Origin: Lophius americanus
Taxonomy: Eukaryota; Chordata; Actinopteri; Lophiiformes; Lophiidae
DNA length: 64,000 bases
Reading direction: 5' to 3'
Assembly (NCBI GenBank): GCA_037951165.1
Contig: JBBDHG010000098.1
Coordinates: 2,091,501-2,155,500, forward strand
Shown here: piece by piece, positions 10,421-20,381 of the stretch
How the letters are laid out: the number at the start of each line of letters is the position of its first letter
How positions within the stretch are numbered: position 1 is the first letter of the stretch
The notes under the pieces: model-generated
Told to the model about the DNA's origin: nothing
What the model saw: only the letters and a program-made list of their open reading frames with translations
Databases searched by the model: none
Translations under genes and position numbers: made by a program

Positions 10421-13400
10421 TAAATTTTTAAAAAAATGACAGGAACAAACTATTAAAATAGATGTAGTCTCAATTAAAATGTTTATTGAAATATGATTTT
10501 GTATTTTCTGAAAATGTCTGGGCAAGCAGAGAATGCCTTCCTGGTCCTGATGGCCTGCCACTGGTTGTCAGCATGTAAATGGTATACGTTTAAGTAGGCT
10601 TTCATGTCTCTTTGGCTTTGATGTGTTCAGTATGGACAAGTTAAATCAGTGGAAAAATGAATAAAAACATTGCTGTCATTCCTTTACCCCCTCCATGGAG
10701 CCTAATTTAAAGCTATATATCAGTCATTTCTGGCTCTCAGTCAGACCGGCTCTGATGACGGGGAAGGCCAAGAGGAGTCACTGGACTGGACAACGCGAGA
10801 CAGATGAAGAGGGGTCAAACCTCAGTCTCATCTCATCACTCACCATTACTCGGATGGCTTTAACATCAGGGATGTGTCACATCTACGCTGCAAAATCAGA
10901 CGCTCTCCATCTCCGACCTTACCCTCTGATTATCTCCATTTGTCAACACTGTAGGTCCCAAGAGAAGGAAATATCAGAGTGCAGAAGGAGGTGGCTTGTC
11001 ATTCATCCTGAAGCACTTATATTCCGTGACTTTTGCATGAACCCATTAATGCAAAAAAAACAATTTTGATATTTTCCCCCCAACAGTATTTTCAATGCAT
11101 AGTGATGCCTCTCTGCACACAAACAATATCCCAGCACAAACAGACTCTGAATCAGGTCACGTCTGCTACAGGGTCCACAGAGGCTGTGATCAGACACAGA
11201 CCCTGATCAGACAGAGTGTTTGCATTCTGAGCCCTGATACCCAGCGTCTCGAGAGTCAACGTCTCCAAATGAGAGCTCTTCTCTTCCCTTCGAGCAGCAG
11301 CAGCAAACAGTGAAGGGTTGAGTTTGTTCCTATATCTCCAAATAGATCTCATTGAGGGACATCCTGTGCGATTGTTAAGTCATGTCAAATTATACTATGC
11401 TATGCTCCCCTGCATGCTTATAAACATGTGTTTGATGATGACACTGGTTAAGCTTCAGGCACTGTGGAACTGGTAACAGTGCATATTAACTGTCCATTGT
11501 TACTAAATATGAGAAAAAAAAACATGGTCGCTTTAGTGGTCTCTGACTTCAAATTAAACTGAAAAGCACATCTACTGCCAGCAATTTGTGATCCACCAAA
11601 GGAAGATTTATACAGGATGCCACGATATACTTTATGGTCCCTGGAAGGAAAATTGTCTCGGACTCAATGCCTCCAGAGTTATAGTTAAACAATCCGCACA
11701 TGAATAAAACAAAAGCATCCGTACCTCATCACAACAGCACATAATCCATAGTGCACAAACAAAATATTGCACATCCATTGCACATGACAAACAACCAGTG
11801 GTAAAATACCATGAAACTATTGCACAATCCCTATGGCCTTAAGTAGTATTGTAGTATTTAAAAAGTTAAATAGGAGCTGGAACAAATTAGCTTTTAAAAT
11901 TGTTCACTTTACAGTGGGGAACTTGGCAACGACTGCCAGAGGGCCGGAGCCGGTGTTCTACTTAGAGGACATGTGATGGGTCGGTCAATATCCTCGGAGC
12001 TTGCCTAAGAACAGACTGCTCATATATTGACAGGAGGTGCTGGTATTAATTCCTCCCTATCATCTTCGTGGCACTGTGTACCAGACAAACAAGCTTAGTT
12101 TTTAGTTGTAAAATAAGGCAGACACCCCATACGTGACTAAGCGCTCTAATGCAGCCTGATAAAGTAAAAAGATAATACTACGAAAGCATTAACCTTCAGT
12201 GGCTGAAGGTGTCATCCAACTGAATGCAGAGCGATGAATGATGTGTGTATCATGTATCACAGCACCATGATCCCCCATCAATCTAGGGTCCAGAACCATC
12301 TCCTTAGTTCTGTGTCACACCACTGAACAAAGTTTTAATATTTCAGAGAAATAGGCTGATGGGCTCCTGTCTTTGCGAAGGAATTTAAAAACAAGGTTCC
12401 TGGTATAATTGTTTGTCCATTGGTTTGTGTACAGTGTGAAATAGAATACGGGAGCTGACATAACACTGTGGGGCGCCTGTGTTGATTTGTCTGGATGCTG
12501 AAAGCGTGGTGTTGACTCTGATGTGTTGACTTCGATTGTGTAAAAAAAAAAGAGAAATTCCACTTGATTGAAATTCATCTGTTTCCGTTTAAAAAATGAG
12601 CCGATGAAGCTGGAGTGTATTAAAAGTTGAGCTGTAATAGACTTTGAGGTTATTCAATGCTTGAGAGCGAGGTGGATGATATTGTTAAGCTGACAAGCGT
12701 TGTTTGTCGTAGAGTGTACAGATGCCGTAAAGGCTGATCAGCAGCTCCCGGTTAACAGTCGGATGGTCAGATGGTTGGATGGTTTTCCGACATGTCAAAA
12801 ACGTATATGAGACGTAATCAGGCTAACTCACAGTTGAACCAGAGCTCCGACTTGATTGGCTGACATCAGCGCCTTTTTTTTCACTGTACCTGTGAGAAGT
12901 GGCTACTGTGCATCTTGTATACAAAAAAATAAGAAGTGCAGTTTGTGGCTGGTAGAAACTACACAACAAGGAAAGCAAATACATTTTTCTTGAGCGGTGC
13001 TCAACTATCAAGTTAATACTCTTTACTCTTTACCCCAAAGTCTCTCCACAAAATGGACCAGCCAAACGATCCCAGATATGCTGGTACCAATTTTTTTTAG
13101 AGGTTCCGGCACACAAGGTGGCAAAAATGATGAAGAAGGCTCGTATCTGTCTTGTCAGCATTTTTGCCGGGAAACAAACTTCTTCCTGCCACAGAGTTAC
13201 CAAACAAATCTTGATTGAAAATTATCAGGAGTTACAATGAGCTGCAGGGGCCGATGTGCGTTTCAGTTTGGGCCCCCCAATTGTGTCCTTCTGCAGCCGA
13301 TTTCTACGTACAGTGTGATTTGGAATTTTACAACAACAACTGTAAGATAATGTCTATCTAGTCCATCCCCAGCTTTAACGCTGTCATCAGTGACCCTCCC

Positions 13401-13494
13401 AGTGCTTATAAGGTAGTTGGAGCCTTGAGCACAGACATCATTTATTTTTCAAAAGATTTACTGTAAATTAAAAGAATTAATTAATTAATTTGCC
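10421..13494. other. No gene recognised
   Basis: A plus-strand frame of 124 codons (10695-11069) and several shorter ones are present, none with motifs or splice context. A short GGATGGT-type tandem lies near 12760-12784. Confidence 0.45.
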
Positions 13495-13625
13495 TGAAAC
13501 CACTTATCCTGTTCAGGCTTGGAGGGTCGTTTGAGTCAATCCAGCTTACATAGTGCGAGAGGAAGTGTTGGTACATCCTGGACCAGTCATTAGTTCATCA
13601 CAAGGTCAACACGAAGAGAAAAACA
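13495..13625 (-). repeat. Fragment of a teleost tRNA-related repeat (3' part)
   Basis: The plus strand reads 'cttatcctgttcaggcttgg', 'cttacatagtgcgagagg', 'tacatcctggaccagtcatt', 'catcacaaggtcaaca'. This is the reverse complement of the 3' part of a very common teleost interspersed repeat. A second such fragment is at 31615-31715. Confidence 0.55.
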
Positions 13626-14222
13626 ACCATTCGCGCAGCGGCAAACTTGTCGCAACATGTGCAAATGCAGTAGATAAAGCTCAAGCGAATAAGGAATATA
13701 TACTCATCAATTAGACAACACACGCACTTTGCAAAAGCCTACTCACATCACATTAAGGAAAACCATCTGCAAAAACCACAAGACAACGGAAGTGTTCAAA
13801 AAGGACGCGTAAAAGTGATGCATCCCTCGACGCGCTTTTGTAATGTTTCATTTAGTGAGTACTACAGATAAAATCCAAAAACATTTTGTGATATTTTAAT
13901 TAGCCATAGTAGCTAATCAATATAGCTACGTAATTAAAGCAGAATGAGAAATTCTAATCTAATCTATGAGAGCGGTACAGCTCAGTGACAATAAACAGCA
14001 TTGAGTTATCTAGTCAATAACTGAAGAAAATAAAGGTTAAGGTAGTGATTGTGTTTTGATTGATAGAATGAGAAGTCTTTTCTTAACTTTTTCTTTCTAC
14101 CTTCAGGGAAAGCAAAGCAAAGAAACTCCAAAGTGACAAACTAGACACTCACACACTGAAGATCATCTCTGTTTCTACTGCTGTTCAGCATAGAAGCCTA
14201 GACAACGATGTGCTTCCCTGGA

Positions 14223-14225
<3 letters not shown>

Positions 14226-14268
<43 letters not shown>
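14226..14268. repeat. (GA)n microsatellite
   Basis: About 21 uninterrupted GA units. It produces the serine/leucine-repeat frame seen on the minus strand, which is not a gene. Confidence 0.97.
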
Positions 14269-14270
<2 letters not shown>

Positions 14271-14981
14271 TAGTCATCAGGTCAAAATCCTGGATTGTTT
14301 TGCCCACATTCATAGAAGTAGATTTGGCAAGGAATAGGTTTTTTGTCTTACATTTGTTTTCATATAAAGTTTGGGAGATTTCTAGTTGTGAAAAAAAAAA
14401 TTTCAGTTTGCATGCCAGCGCAAAGAGCAAGAGAGGAGGATGATGAGCCAGAGCTCAGAGAGAGAAAGCAGAACAAACTAAAGTAGCAGAAAGAGGAAGA
14501 TCAGGACTGTTGTTGTTGCTCTTTAACTGGAGGAAGGGGTTAAAGAGCAGCAACAAGAATACTGGTTTGACCAAAAGTTGGCTTGCTTTAGGGAACTCAC
14601 ATACGGAAAACTATAGAGGAAGGGCAAGTCATTATAGCACAGAAACGTAGCTATGACCCAGTCTAGCCAAGCAAATGTATGAATCCCATGATGATGACGC
14701 CGTGACCCGCCCGTCTCATTGGATTTGCATATCATTGACACTTCTCACGTAGACCCCAAACTACATGAGCAACATCATGGCACAAGACATTACCCTAATA
14801 GTCTTGGGAGAAATATTGGATCCATACTATCTTTTCATGTTCTACACCAAAGGTCTCACTCTCCACAAACTTTCATTTACATCTGTTAATATTTTTATGC
14901 CAAGTACCAGTGGAAAGTCATGTGTTCATGTGTTACCCGCTACTTTGACCAAGTAAGCAGAATATGTCTCCTTGCTTTCCT
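14269..14981. other. No gene; perfect octamer motif near 14722
   Basis: The sequence gatttgcatatcattg contains the POU octamer ATTTGCAT. A single octamer is expected by chance at this length, so no regulatory role is claimed. The reading frames are short. Confidence 0.3.
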
Positions 14982-15293
14982 CTAGGCGATCAATTGTCCA
15001 CCAAAGCTGTCAATTGCAAAGCCTCCGTTAATGCCGACACGGATGGTTGGGATGTCTGCAAATGTGAACATAAACAGAAATATGACAGCTGGAATCGTCC
15101 TGAAGCTGGGAGGGCTACCAGGAAAAACGAATTTCCAATGGCGAAGACCACCACTATTGTGCAAGACTGCTACTTTTCTTGCTTTCTCCCATCTGAGGAA
15201 AAGTTTTGCATCAACAGGAACTGAATTCTGCTGTCTCCATTCACCAAGTACCCTGTTATCCACACCCTGCTCTGACATTTGACGTGGAGCCAC
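14982..15293 (-). other. Unidentified 103-codon minus-strand ORF
   Basis: The frame begins MAPRQMSEQG, is basic and tryptophan-containing in its N-terminal half, and has a hydrophobic run near residues 65-80 (TIPAVIFLFMFTFADI) that could be a membrane segment. A plus-strand frame (15031-15282) overlaps it. The encoded peptide looks less random than most frames here, but I do not recognise it. A degraded pseudogene or transposon piece is as likely as an exon. Confidence 0.25.
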
Positions 15294-15610
15294 ATTTAAT
15301 CCATACCATCCTTCCTTGAACTTGTAATTTTATTGGCCCTCATTATCAAAAAAGGCCGACAGTGAAACGAACACACACACAATGGAGGGACAAAGTCATA
15401 TGAGACGTTAGACAGGAAGTCAAATCGGACCGGAATACATATTTTCTGATAAAGAGGGCAGATGGTATTTTCTCATATTTTGTGGGTCTCCAGACACACT
15501 GGAAAAACATAATTTTGCCTAAGAGACAGAGAAAGTGTCCCTAACATTATACTCAAACTATCAGACTTTGCTTCTGTCTTTCTTTGTATTTCTCTCCGTT
15601 CTAGAGACCG

Positions 15611-15659
15611 TGGATGACGGTGACCCACAGGTATCCGTCATCCATGTTGACCTGTGGGT
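15611..15659 (+). other. Interleaved inverted repeats (H-type pseudoknot layout)
   Basis: Arm A is tggatgacgg (15611-15620) and pairs with ccgtcatcca (15635-15644). Arm B is acccacaggt (15623-15632) and pairs with acctgtgggt (15650-15659). Both stems are perfect 10-bp pairs, and the order A-B-A'-B' is that of an H-type pseudoknot, not two nested or adjacent hairpins. It lies about 100 bp outside the left end of the piggyBac element. Confidence 0.7.
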
Positions 15660-15762
15660 GGCCAGAGTGTGTTTGTTTTTGTTTTTCTTTGACCCATATG
15701 TTGTTCTGTTCTCACTGGCAAGGTGCTGGTGTTGTAAAGTTATATGTTTTTTTTAAATGTAT

Positions 15763-15766
15763 TTAA
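15763..15766. repeat. TTAA target-site duplication, left
   Basis: TTAA immediately abuts the left terminal inverted repeat. An identical TTAA abuts the right end at 17710-17713. Insertion at, and duplication of, TTAA is the hallmark of piggyBac transposition. Confidence 0.9.
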
Positions 15767-15781
15767 CCCTTGTATTATGTT
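15767..15781 (+). repeat. piggyBac left terminal inverted repeat
   Basis: Fifteen bases, cccttgtattatgtt, identical to the reverse complement of 17695-17709. It adjoins the left TTAA. Confidence 0.92.
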
Positions 15782-15954
15782 ACGGGTCAATTTGACCCAT
15801 TTCAGTTTTTGTGTTGACCAAAGTACTGGTTATCCTTTCTTTTTCTTCATGAAATTTTGTGACTTTTCCTCATCTAGGGTCATGAACTGGTGTGTAAAAT
15901 CTGGACACTTTGATGTGTAGTGGAATGTCTGTGCAGAGTTTGTATACAAATATG

Positions 15955-15977
15955 ATGTTGCGGGTCATTTTGACCCG
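15955..15977 (+). repeat. piggyBac internal inverted repeat, left copy
   Basis: A 23-base segment ending in cgggtcattttgacccg that is perfectly inverted at 17652-17674. Sub-terminal inverted repeats of this kind serve as transposase-binding sequence in several piggyBac elements (family knowledge). The palindromic core suggests dimer binding (inference). Confidence 0.85.
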
Positions 15978-16153
15978 GACACTTTTATGTGGGTAAGTAG
16001 CTGTTCAGATCCAAAATAAAGATGTCTCTTTGATGTACTTTATTTTGATTGCCTCTGAATAGCCATTCAGACCCAGGTGTGTGTAGAGGAGGAACTTTCT
16101 CTACCTTGTCCTTGTCACTTTTCTCATGTCATCTCTTTGACAACACACCAAAA

Positions 16154-17515
16154 ATGAGCTCCAGAAGGTTTACAGCTGAAGAAGCCGTATCACAGCTTTT
16201 GAACTGGGATAGTGATGCAGAGGAAGAGATTTCAGAGACAGAGGATATTTCAGAGATCGAGGACAATGTTATTGATGATCCAGATTGTCAATTTTCCTAC
16301 GATGAGGAGGATTCAGAGGACGAGTCTGCCGTTGTCTCTCCATCAGATGGAAACCAAGGATTGCAGCAATCATCATCCACAGAGGGGACATGGGCATCTA
16401 AAGATGGTAATGTCAAATGGTCAACATCACCACACCAAAGCCGAGGCAGACTGTCATCTTCCAATGTCATCAAAATGACTCCAGGTCCTACAAGATTTGC
16501 TGTCACACGAGTTGATGATATTCAATCAGCATTTCAGCTCTTCATAGCCCCACCAATCGAGAGGATTATACTGGAAATGACCAACTTGGAGGGGAGGCGT
16601 GTATTTCAAGGGAAATGGAATCCACTGGATCAGACTGACTTGCATGCTTACATTGGAATTCTGGTATTAGCTGGGGTGTACAGGTCAAAAGGAGAAGCAA
16701 CTGCAAGTCTATGGAATGAAGAGAATGGAAGGCCAATCTTTCGAGCAACAATGTCTCTGGAGACATTTCACATGATATCTCGTGTGATCAGATTTGACAA
16801 CCGCGACACCAGAGCTGGTCGACGTGAAAGAGACAAACTAGCTGTGATCAGAGATGTATGGGATAAATGGGTTGAAATTCTACCTTTGTTGTACAATCCT
16901 GGTCCCCATGTTACTGTAGATGAGCGCCTTGTTCCATTCAGGGGACGCTGTCCTTTCCGACAGAACCACCCCAACAAGCCTGCTAAGTATGGCATCAAAA
17001 TATGGGCAGCCTGTGATGCACAATCTAGCTATGCATGGAATATGCAAGTGTACACTGGAAAGCTACCTGGAGGAGCATCTGAGAAGAATCAGGGGATGCG
17101 TGTGGTGCTGGAGATGAGTGAAGGGCTGCAAGGTCATAACATCACATGTGACAACTTCTTTACATCCTACCGCCTTGGAGATGAACTTCAGAAGATAAAG
17201 CTGACTATGTTGGGAACAGTGAGAAAAAATAAGCCAGAACTTCCCAGTGAAATTCTGAAGATGCAGGGCAGACCTCTGCATTCCTCAATATTTGTTTTCA
17301 CTGAGAAAGCAACAGTTGTTTCATACTGCCCAAAGAGAAACAAGAATATTCTTGTAATGAGCACAATGCACACAGATGCATCTCTGAGCACAAGAGACGA
17401 CATGAAGCCGCAAATGATCCTGGACTACAACTCCACCAAAGGAGGAGTTGACAATCTGGACCAAGTCCCAGCAACACACAGCTGCCAGCGCAAGACTGAC
17501 GAGGAAAGAAATTAA
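16154..17515 (+). CDS. piggyBac-type transposase, C-terminally truncated
   Basis: The open frame runs from 16049, but the ATG at 16154 (protein MSSRRFTAEEAV...) is the likelier start. It opens the acidic N-terminal region seen in PGBD4-like proteins, giving 453 residues. The N-terminus is Asp/Glu-rich (about residues 18-58). The DDE_Tnp_1_7-type catalytic region follows. The piggyBac aspartates are visible as TVDERLVPFRGR (Asp256), ITCDNFFTS (Asp333) and KGGVDNLDQ (Asp433 and Asp436). The enzyme would cut and paste DNA at TTAA in the nucleus. The frame ends ATHSCQRKTDEERN soon after the last aspartates. Family members normally continue for roughly 100 residues, finishing with a Cys-rich zinc-binding domain that contacts the transposon ends; none is encoded here before the right end. 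An internal deletion between the GVDNLDQ motif and the 3' end is the likely cause. No frameshift or premature stop lies upstream of that point. It may be inactive or act only as a truncated protein. Confidence 0.9.
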   Translation: MSSRRFTAEEAVSQLLNWDSDAEEEISETEDISEIEDNVIDDPDCQFSYDEEDSEDESAVVSPSDGNQGLQQSSSTEGTWASKDGNVKWSTSPHQSRGRLSSSNVIKMTPGPTRFAVTRVDDIQSAFQLFIAPPIERIILEMTNLEGRRVFQGKWNPLDQTDLHAYIGILVLAGVYRSKGEATASLWNEENGRPIFRATMSLETFHMISRVIRFDNRDTRAGRRERDKLAVIRDVWDKWVEILPLLYNPGPHVTVDERLVPFRGRCPFRQNHPNKPAKYGIKIWAACDAQSSYAWNMQVYTGKLPGGASEKNQGMRVVLEMSEGLQGHNITCDNFFTSYRLGDELQKIKLTMLGTVRKNKPELPSEILKMQGRPLHSSIFVFTEKATVVSYCPKRNKNILVMSTMHTDASLSTRDDMKPQMILDYNSTKGGVDNLDQVPATHSCQRKTDEERN

Positions 17516-17591
17516 ATAAATAGTTCTTAAATATAGTGTTGGAATTAAAAATGTATTGTATGTCTCTTTTCTAAATGTTTATACAATCTAA

Positions 17592-17597
17592 AATAAA
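17592..17597 (+). promoter_or_regulatory. Possible polyadenylation signal of the transposase gene
   Basis: AATAAA lies about 77 bases after the transposase stop codon and inside the element. Another AATAAA overlaps the region just after the stop (about 17514). Position fits a 3' end signal but no transcript evidence is available. Confidence 0.4.
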
Positions 17598-17651
17598 GTT
17601 GTTATTGGTTTAACCTGGCTTTTTGACTGTTTTGAGTGGTTTTACACAGTA

Positions 17652-17674
17652 CGGGTCAAAATGACCCGCAACAT
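17652..17674 (-). repeat. piggyBac internal inverted repeat, right copy
   Basis: Exact reverse complement of 15955-15977, with the cgggtcaaaatgacccg palindrome at 17652-17668. Confidence 0.85.
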
Positions 17675-17694
17675 AATCAACGTAATTTTTTTCC

Positions 17695-17713
17695 AACATA
17701 ATACAAGGGTTAA
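17695..17713 (-). repeat. piggyBac right terminal inverted repeat and TTAA
   Basis: The bases aacataatacaaggg (17695-17709) mirror the left end and are followed by TTAA (17710-17713). Confidence 0.92.
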
Positions 17714-19164
17714 TGATATTGAGTATTTGGGAAGGTTGTTTGATTCTGAATCTGAAGATAAAATAGTGTTGACGCCCATGAACTTACATATTATAAATTA
17801 AATGTTTTATTATTATTATTATTATATGCACATTTAACACATAATCCCAAGAACCTTGATACTCAGAAAATTCAGTACGGGTCAGTTCAGTATTTCAATA
17901 AATAAAATCCTAAATAGAAGTTATTTTCAGAACCAGATAGCAAAGTCCTTAAGTGATGTTGAGAAGACTCCACAAGGAAGTTTCAATACACAGAAATCCA
18001 ATTAGTCAAATGACCAAATCCAAAACGAAACGTAGAGGCAAATACAAAAACATAGCCAGAATTCAAATTGAATAAATCAACAGGGAAAACGCCAGAAAAA
18101 CCTACAGATTATGGAAAAAACACTGGAAAACCCGAGGGAATGGGTGGAACTCCGATCACACTGAATATCAACAACTGGTACGGAGACAGAAATACACACT
18201 CCTAAATACACAGAGTAAAAAGATACAGCTCAACAAACAGAAACTTAAAGGAGAAGACAAACAAGAGAGGGAATTGAACGGTAAAGAAGGCGAGGGGAAG
18301 AGCAAAAATTGTAAACAGAGGGGTAAACTAATAAGGAGAAACAGACATATTAAAGAAGAACGGCAGGAGGGATCAAGAGGGAGATGCAGCGTGAAGACAA
18401 AACATTTCATACATTGATAAGAAAACTCAAAGTCATCCAGGATAAACTTTTGAAATGATGCAGGACGACTTTAACTGAGAATAAAACCAACACAGATATA
18501 AACTTCTTATCATGCTATTAGTCACAGTCTAGTCTAGTCTCAGCTGCTCTTCAAAGCATTTCTGGTTATTTGGAATTCATAGAACTGTAGTTATGTGAAA
18601 TGAGATTACATTTTTCATGGTCACCTGGAAGTAGGGCTGCAACCACCCTCGTCGTTGCAGATTCTGATGGCTTACATACTGTATTAATGATCACACTTAA
18701 TGCTTTCTGATATATAAGTTATAAAATATAGCATAACATATGGGCAAAGTATGATCCAAGTGTCTTTAAAACAAGAGCTTGTGCTGGCTTTAATAATTAC
18801 AAGCATCTACATGCTATAGACCATACAGTATTATAAGTTATCACTAAATATGTTCAGTGAAGTATTCAAGGTGTCTTTCATCATCTTCATCAATTTTTCA
18901 TCGTTTTTGGTGTAATAGCGTAATGCACATGCATTTATAATCATCTAAGCTGCAGCATAAAGCAAATACCATTTTGAAATATAAACATCTTAAAAACTTA
19001 TATGATGTATTATTTAAATCTGTTGTTTGTGTGAGTGTGCTTGAGGTTCGTTTCACTGTGTTCAGTCTGTTTGTGTGGCCACATCTGAAAATGTGTAAAG
19101 TAATCTTGACATCTTCAAATACGTATTGAGATTGTTTTTATAGTAGAGTAAACATGTAAAAATG
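17714..19164. other. No gene; (TTA)n at 17808-17825
   Basis: A short TTA microsatellite and A-rich sequence. The 80-codon minus-strand frame at 18168-18410 is leucine/serine-rich low-complexity sequence from a purine-rich tract and is not supported as a gene. Confidence 0.5.
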
Positions 19165-19215
19165 TGGAATCAATCCAATGGTTGAGAAATTATGGCCCCA
19201 AAAACTGCCCTAATC
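19165..19215 (+). repeat. U1 repeat fragment, copy 3
   Basis: The phrase 'gtggaatcaatccaatggt', followed by 'tgagaaattatggccccaaa', matches the centre of U1 (family form: ...accaacggttgagaaattatggcc...). Only about 50 bp is recognisable. Confidence 0.5.
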
Positions 19216-19470
19216 CCAGAAATATACAAGCAACCCTGTACTTCAGGATTTACTGAAGATATTTAATGAAAAATAACTATTATAGTTCTTTCAATATGGA
19301 TAAGCAGCAGTACAGTCCTGGTGGTATACACTGTAGGCTTTATGGCTACACAAAATCTCCACATATGCAAATGATCTCAATGAGATTAACCCAGATTAAT
19401 CCTGCTTTGAGCTCCCTTGACCCCAAATGTCTCTGGATACGTTCCATCCACATTAGCTTTACCATGACAG

Positions 19471-19704
19471 ATGAAGATGAAGTCTGTTGCTTGCTCCATT
19501 GAAATGGAAGTTTACATTTATAAATGCCCATATGAAACTGTTGATAGACACACTGTGCTCTGCAAGTTTTGCAACAAGCATGAAATATCACCTCAGCACA
19601 AAGGCGTTGAGTTTAGAGATCTGACGTTGGCATCTGAGGCTGACATTGTGCAGCCAGCATCAACAAGCAACACTGGAACAGAAGGAGAGCTGCAGACTGA
19701 GTAG
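19471..19704 (+). other. Unidentified 77-codon ORF with paired cysteines
   Basis: The peptide contains KCPYETVDRHTVLCKFCNKH, a Cys-x2-Cys-x2-His arrangement resembling part of a zinc-binding module but incomplete. It then has an acidic tail ending at a TAG stop. Sequence on either side has no splice signals I trust. It could be a remnant of a transposon-encoded zinc-finger protein or chance. Confidence 0.25.
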
Positions 19705-20110
19705 AATCAGGCGAAGAGTTTGAATCTGGATGATTCTGAACAAGATCACAGCCAAGAGAAAGACATCCTCCAGGACCTGATGGTGCTGCTAGGCAGCAGT
19801 AAACACTCCAGCCCCTGAGGTTAAGGACTGTGTTGACCACGCCTCTCCAACTATTTCCTCATCTATACTCCATTTGTTGATTTCTAACTGGAAAGTAGGC
19901 TGGTCGCCATGGCAACCATCATTTTTACCTTATATAACTACTTCTCCAGTGGTCACATGAAGCGGTTCACTTTAAGCCCCCTCAAGCACGTAGTGAATAA
20001 AATGATGCTTAATAACAAGAAAATGAAACATCTACCGACAATATGCACCACTTTTAGCGTGTGAATGTTTGAGGTTCTCCTTATATGATTGTTGAAACCG
20101 ATTATAAAAT
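19705..20110. other. No gene recognised
   Basis: Short frames only. The 75-codon minus-strand frame (19613-19840) is antisense to the ORF above. Confidence 0.5.
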
Positions 20111-20151
20111 AGCTCCAACTACAAGATTGCAAAAATCTTGTAGTTGGAGCT
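20111..20151. repeat. Perfect hairpin, 18-bp stem and 5-nt loop
   Basis: agctccaactacaagatt (20111-20128) is followed by the loop gcaaa and its exact reverse complement at 20134-20151. No terminator role applies in a vertebrate. It could be the middle of a small palindromic transposon or a stem-loop in a transcript. Confidence 0.85.
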
Positions 20152-20261
20152 TATGAAAACCTTCATTTGTAAACTAAAATCCATTTCAATTTAAGTATCA
20201 TCGAACGCTTCTCAAGGTAATTATTGATATATAAATATAGAATTAATTTAAAATAATAATA

Positions 20262-20330
20262 TTAATAATAATAACTTTCATTTATAGGGCCCTTTCCATA
20301 AAGCGCTATATAAGTTGCTTTAAACTCAAA
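20262..20330 (-). repeat. LINE 3'-tail fragment (L2-like)
   Basis: AT-triplet repeats followed by 'atagggccc' and 'aaagcgctatataag' are, on the minus strand, the end of a LINE with a short-repeat tail. It resembles the tails at 25355 and 30742 but is more diverged. Confidence 0.4.
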
Positions 20331-20360
20331 ATTGCTTTAAACATACGTAAAAAACACAAG

Positions 20361-20381
20361 TAAAATCTGAATCAGATTTTA
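20361..20381. repeat. Short near-perfect palindrome
   Basis: taaaatctga and tcagatttta are exact complements separated by one base. Small and possibly fortuitous. Confidence 0.5.

Larger units (their letters stand above)
15767..17709 (+). mobile_element. piggyBac-type DNA transposon, 1943 bp
   Basis: The element is bounded by TTAA on both sides and by perfect 15-bp terminal inverted repeats (cccttgtattatgtt; 15767-15781 and its complement at 17695-17709). Inside lies a 23-bp perfect inverted repeat pair (15955-15977 and 17652-17674), each containing the palindromic core gggtca...tgaccc, plus a further palindrome gggtcaa-t-ttgaccc at 15784-15798. It carries one long transposase frame on the plus strand. 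The clean TTAA sites, perfect ends and uninterrupted frame point to a fairly recent insertion (inference). At 1.9 kb it is on the short side for an autonomous piggyBac, consistent with the missing C-terminal coding part. Confidence 0.93.

Noticed and set aside
14185..14430. Minus-strand ORF with Ser-Leu repeats
   Set aside because: Produced by the (GA)n microsatellite.
14722..14729. Octamer ATTTGCAT as an Oct/POU regulatory site
   Set aside because: A single 8-mer is expected about once per 33 kb on either strand; no clustered partner motifs.
18168..18410. 80-codon Leu/Ser-rich minus-strand ORF resembling a membrane protein
   Set aside because: The hydrophobicity comes from a purine-rich plus strand; no start context, splice site or motif.
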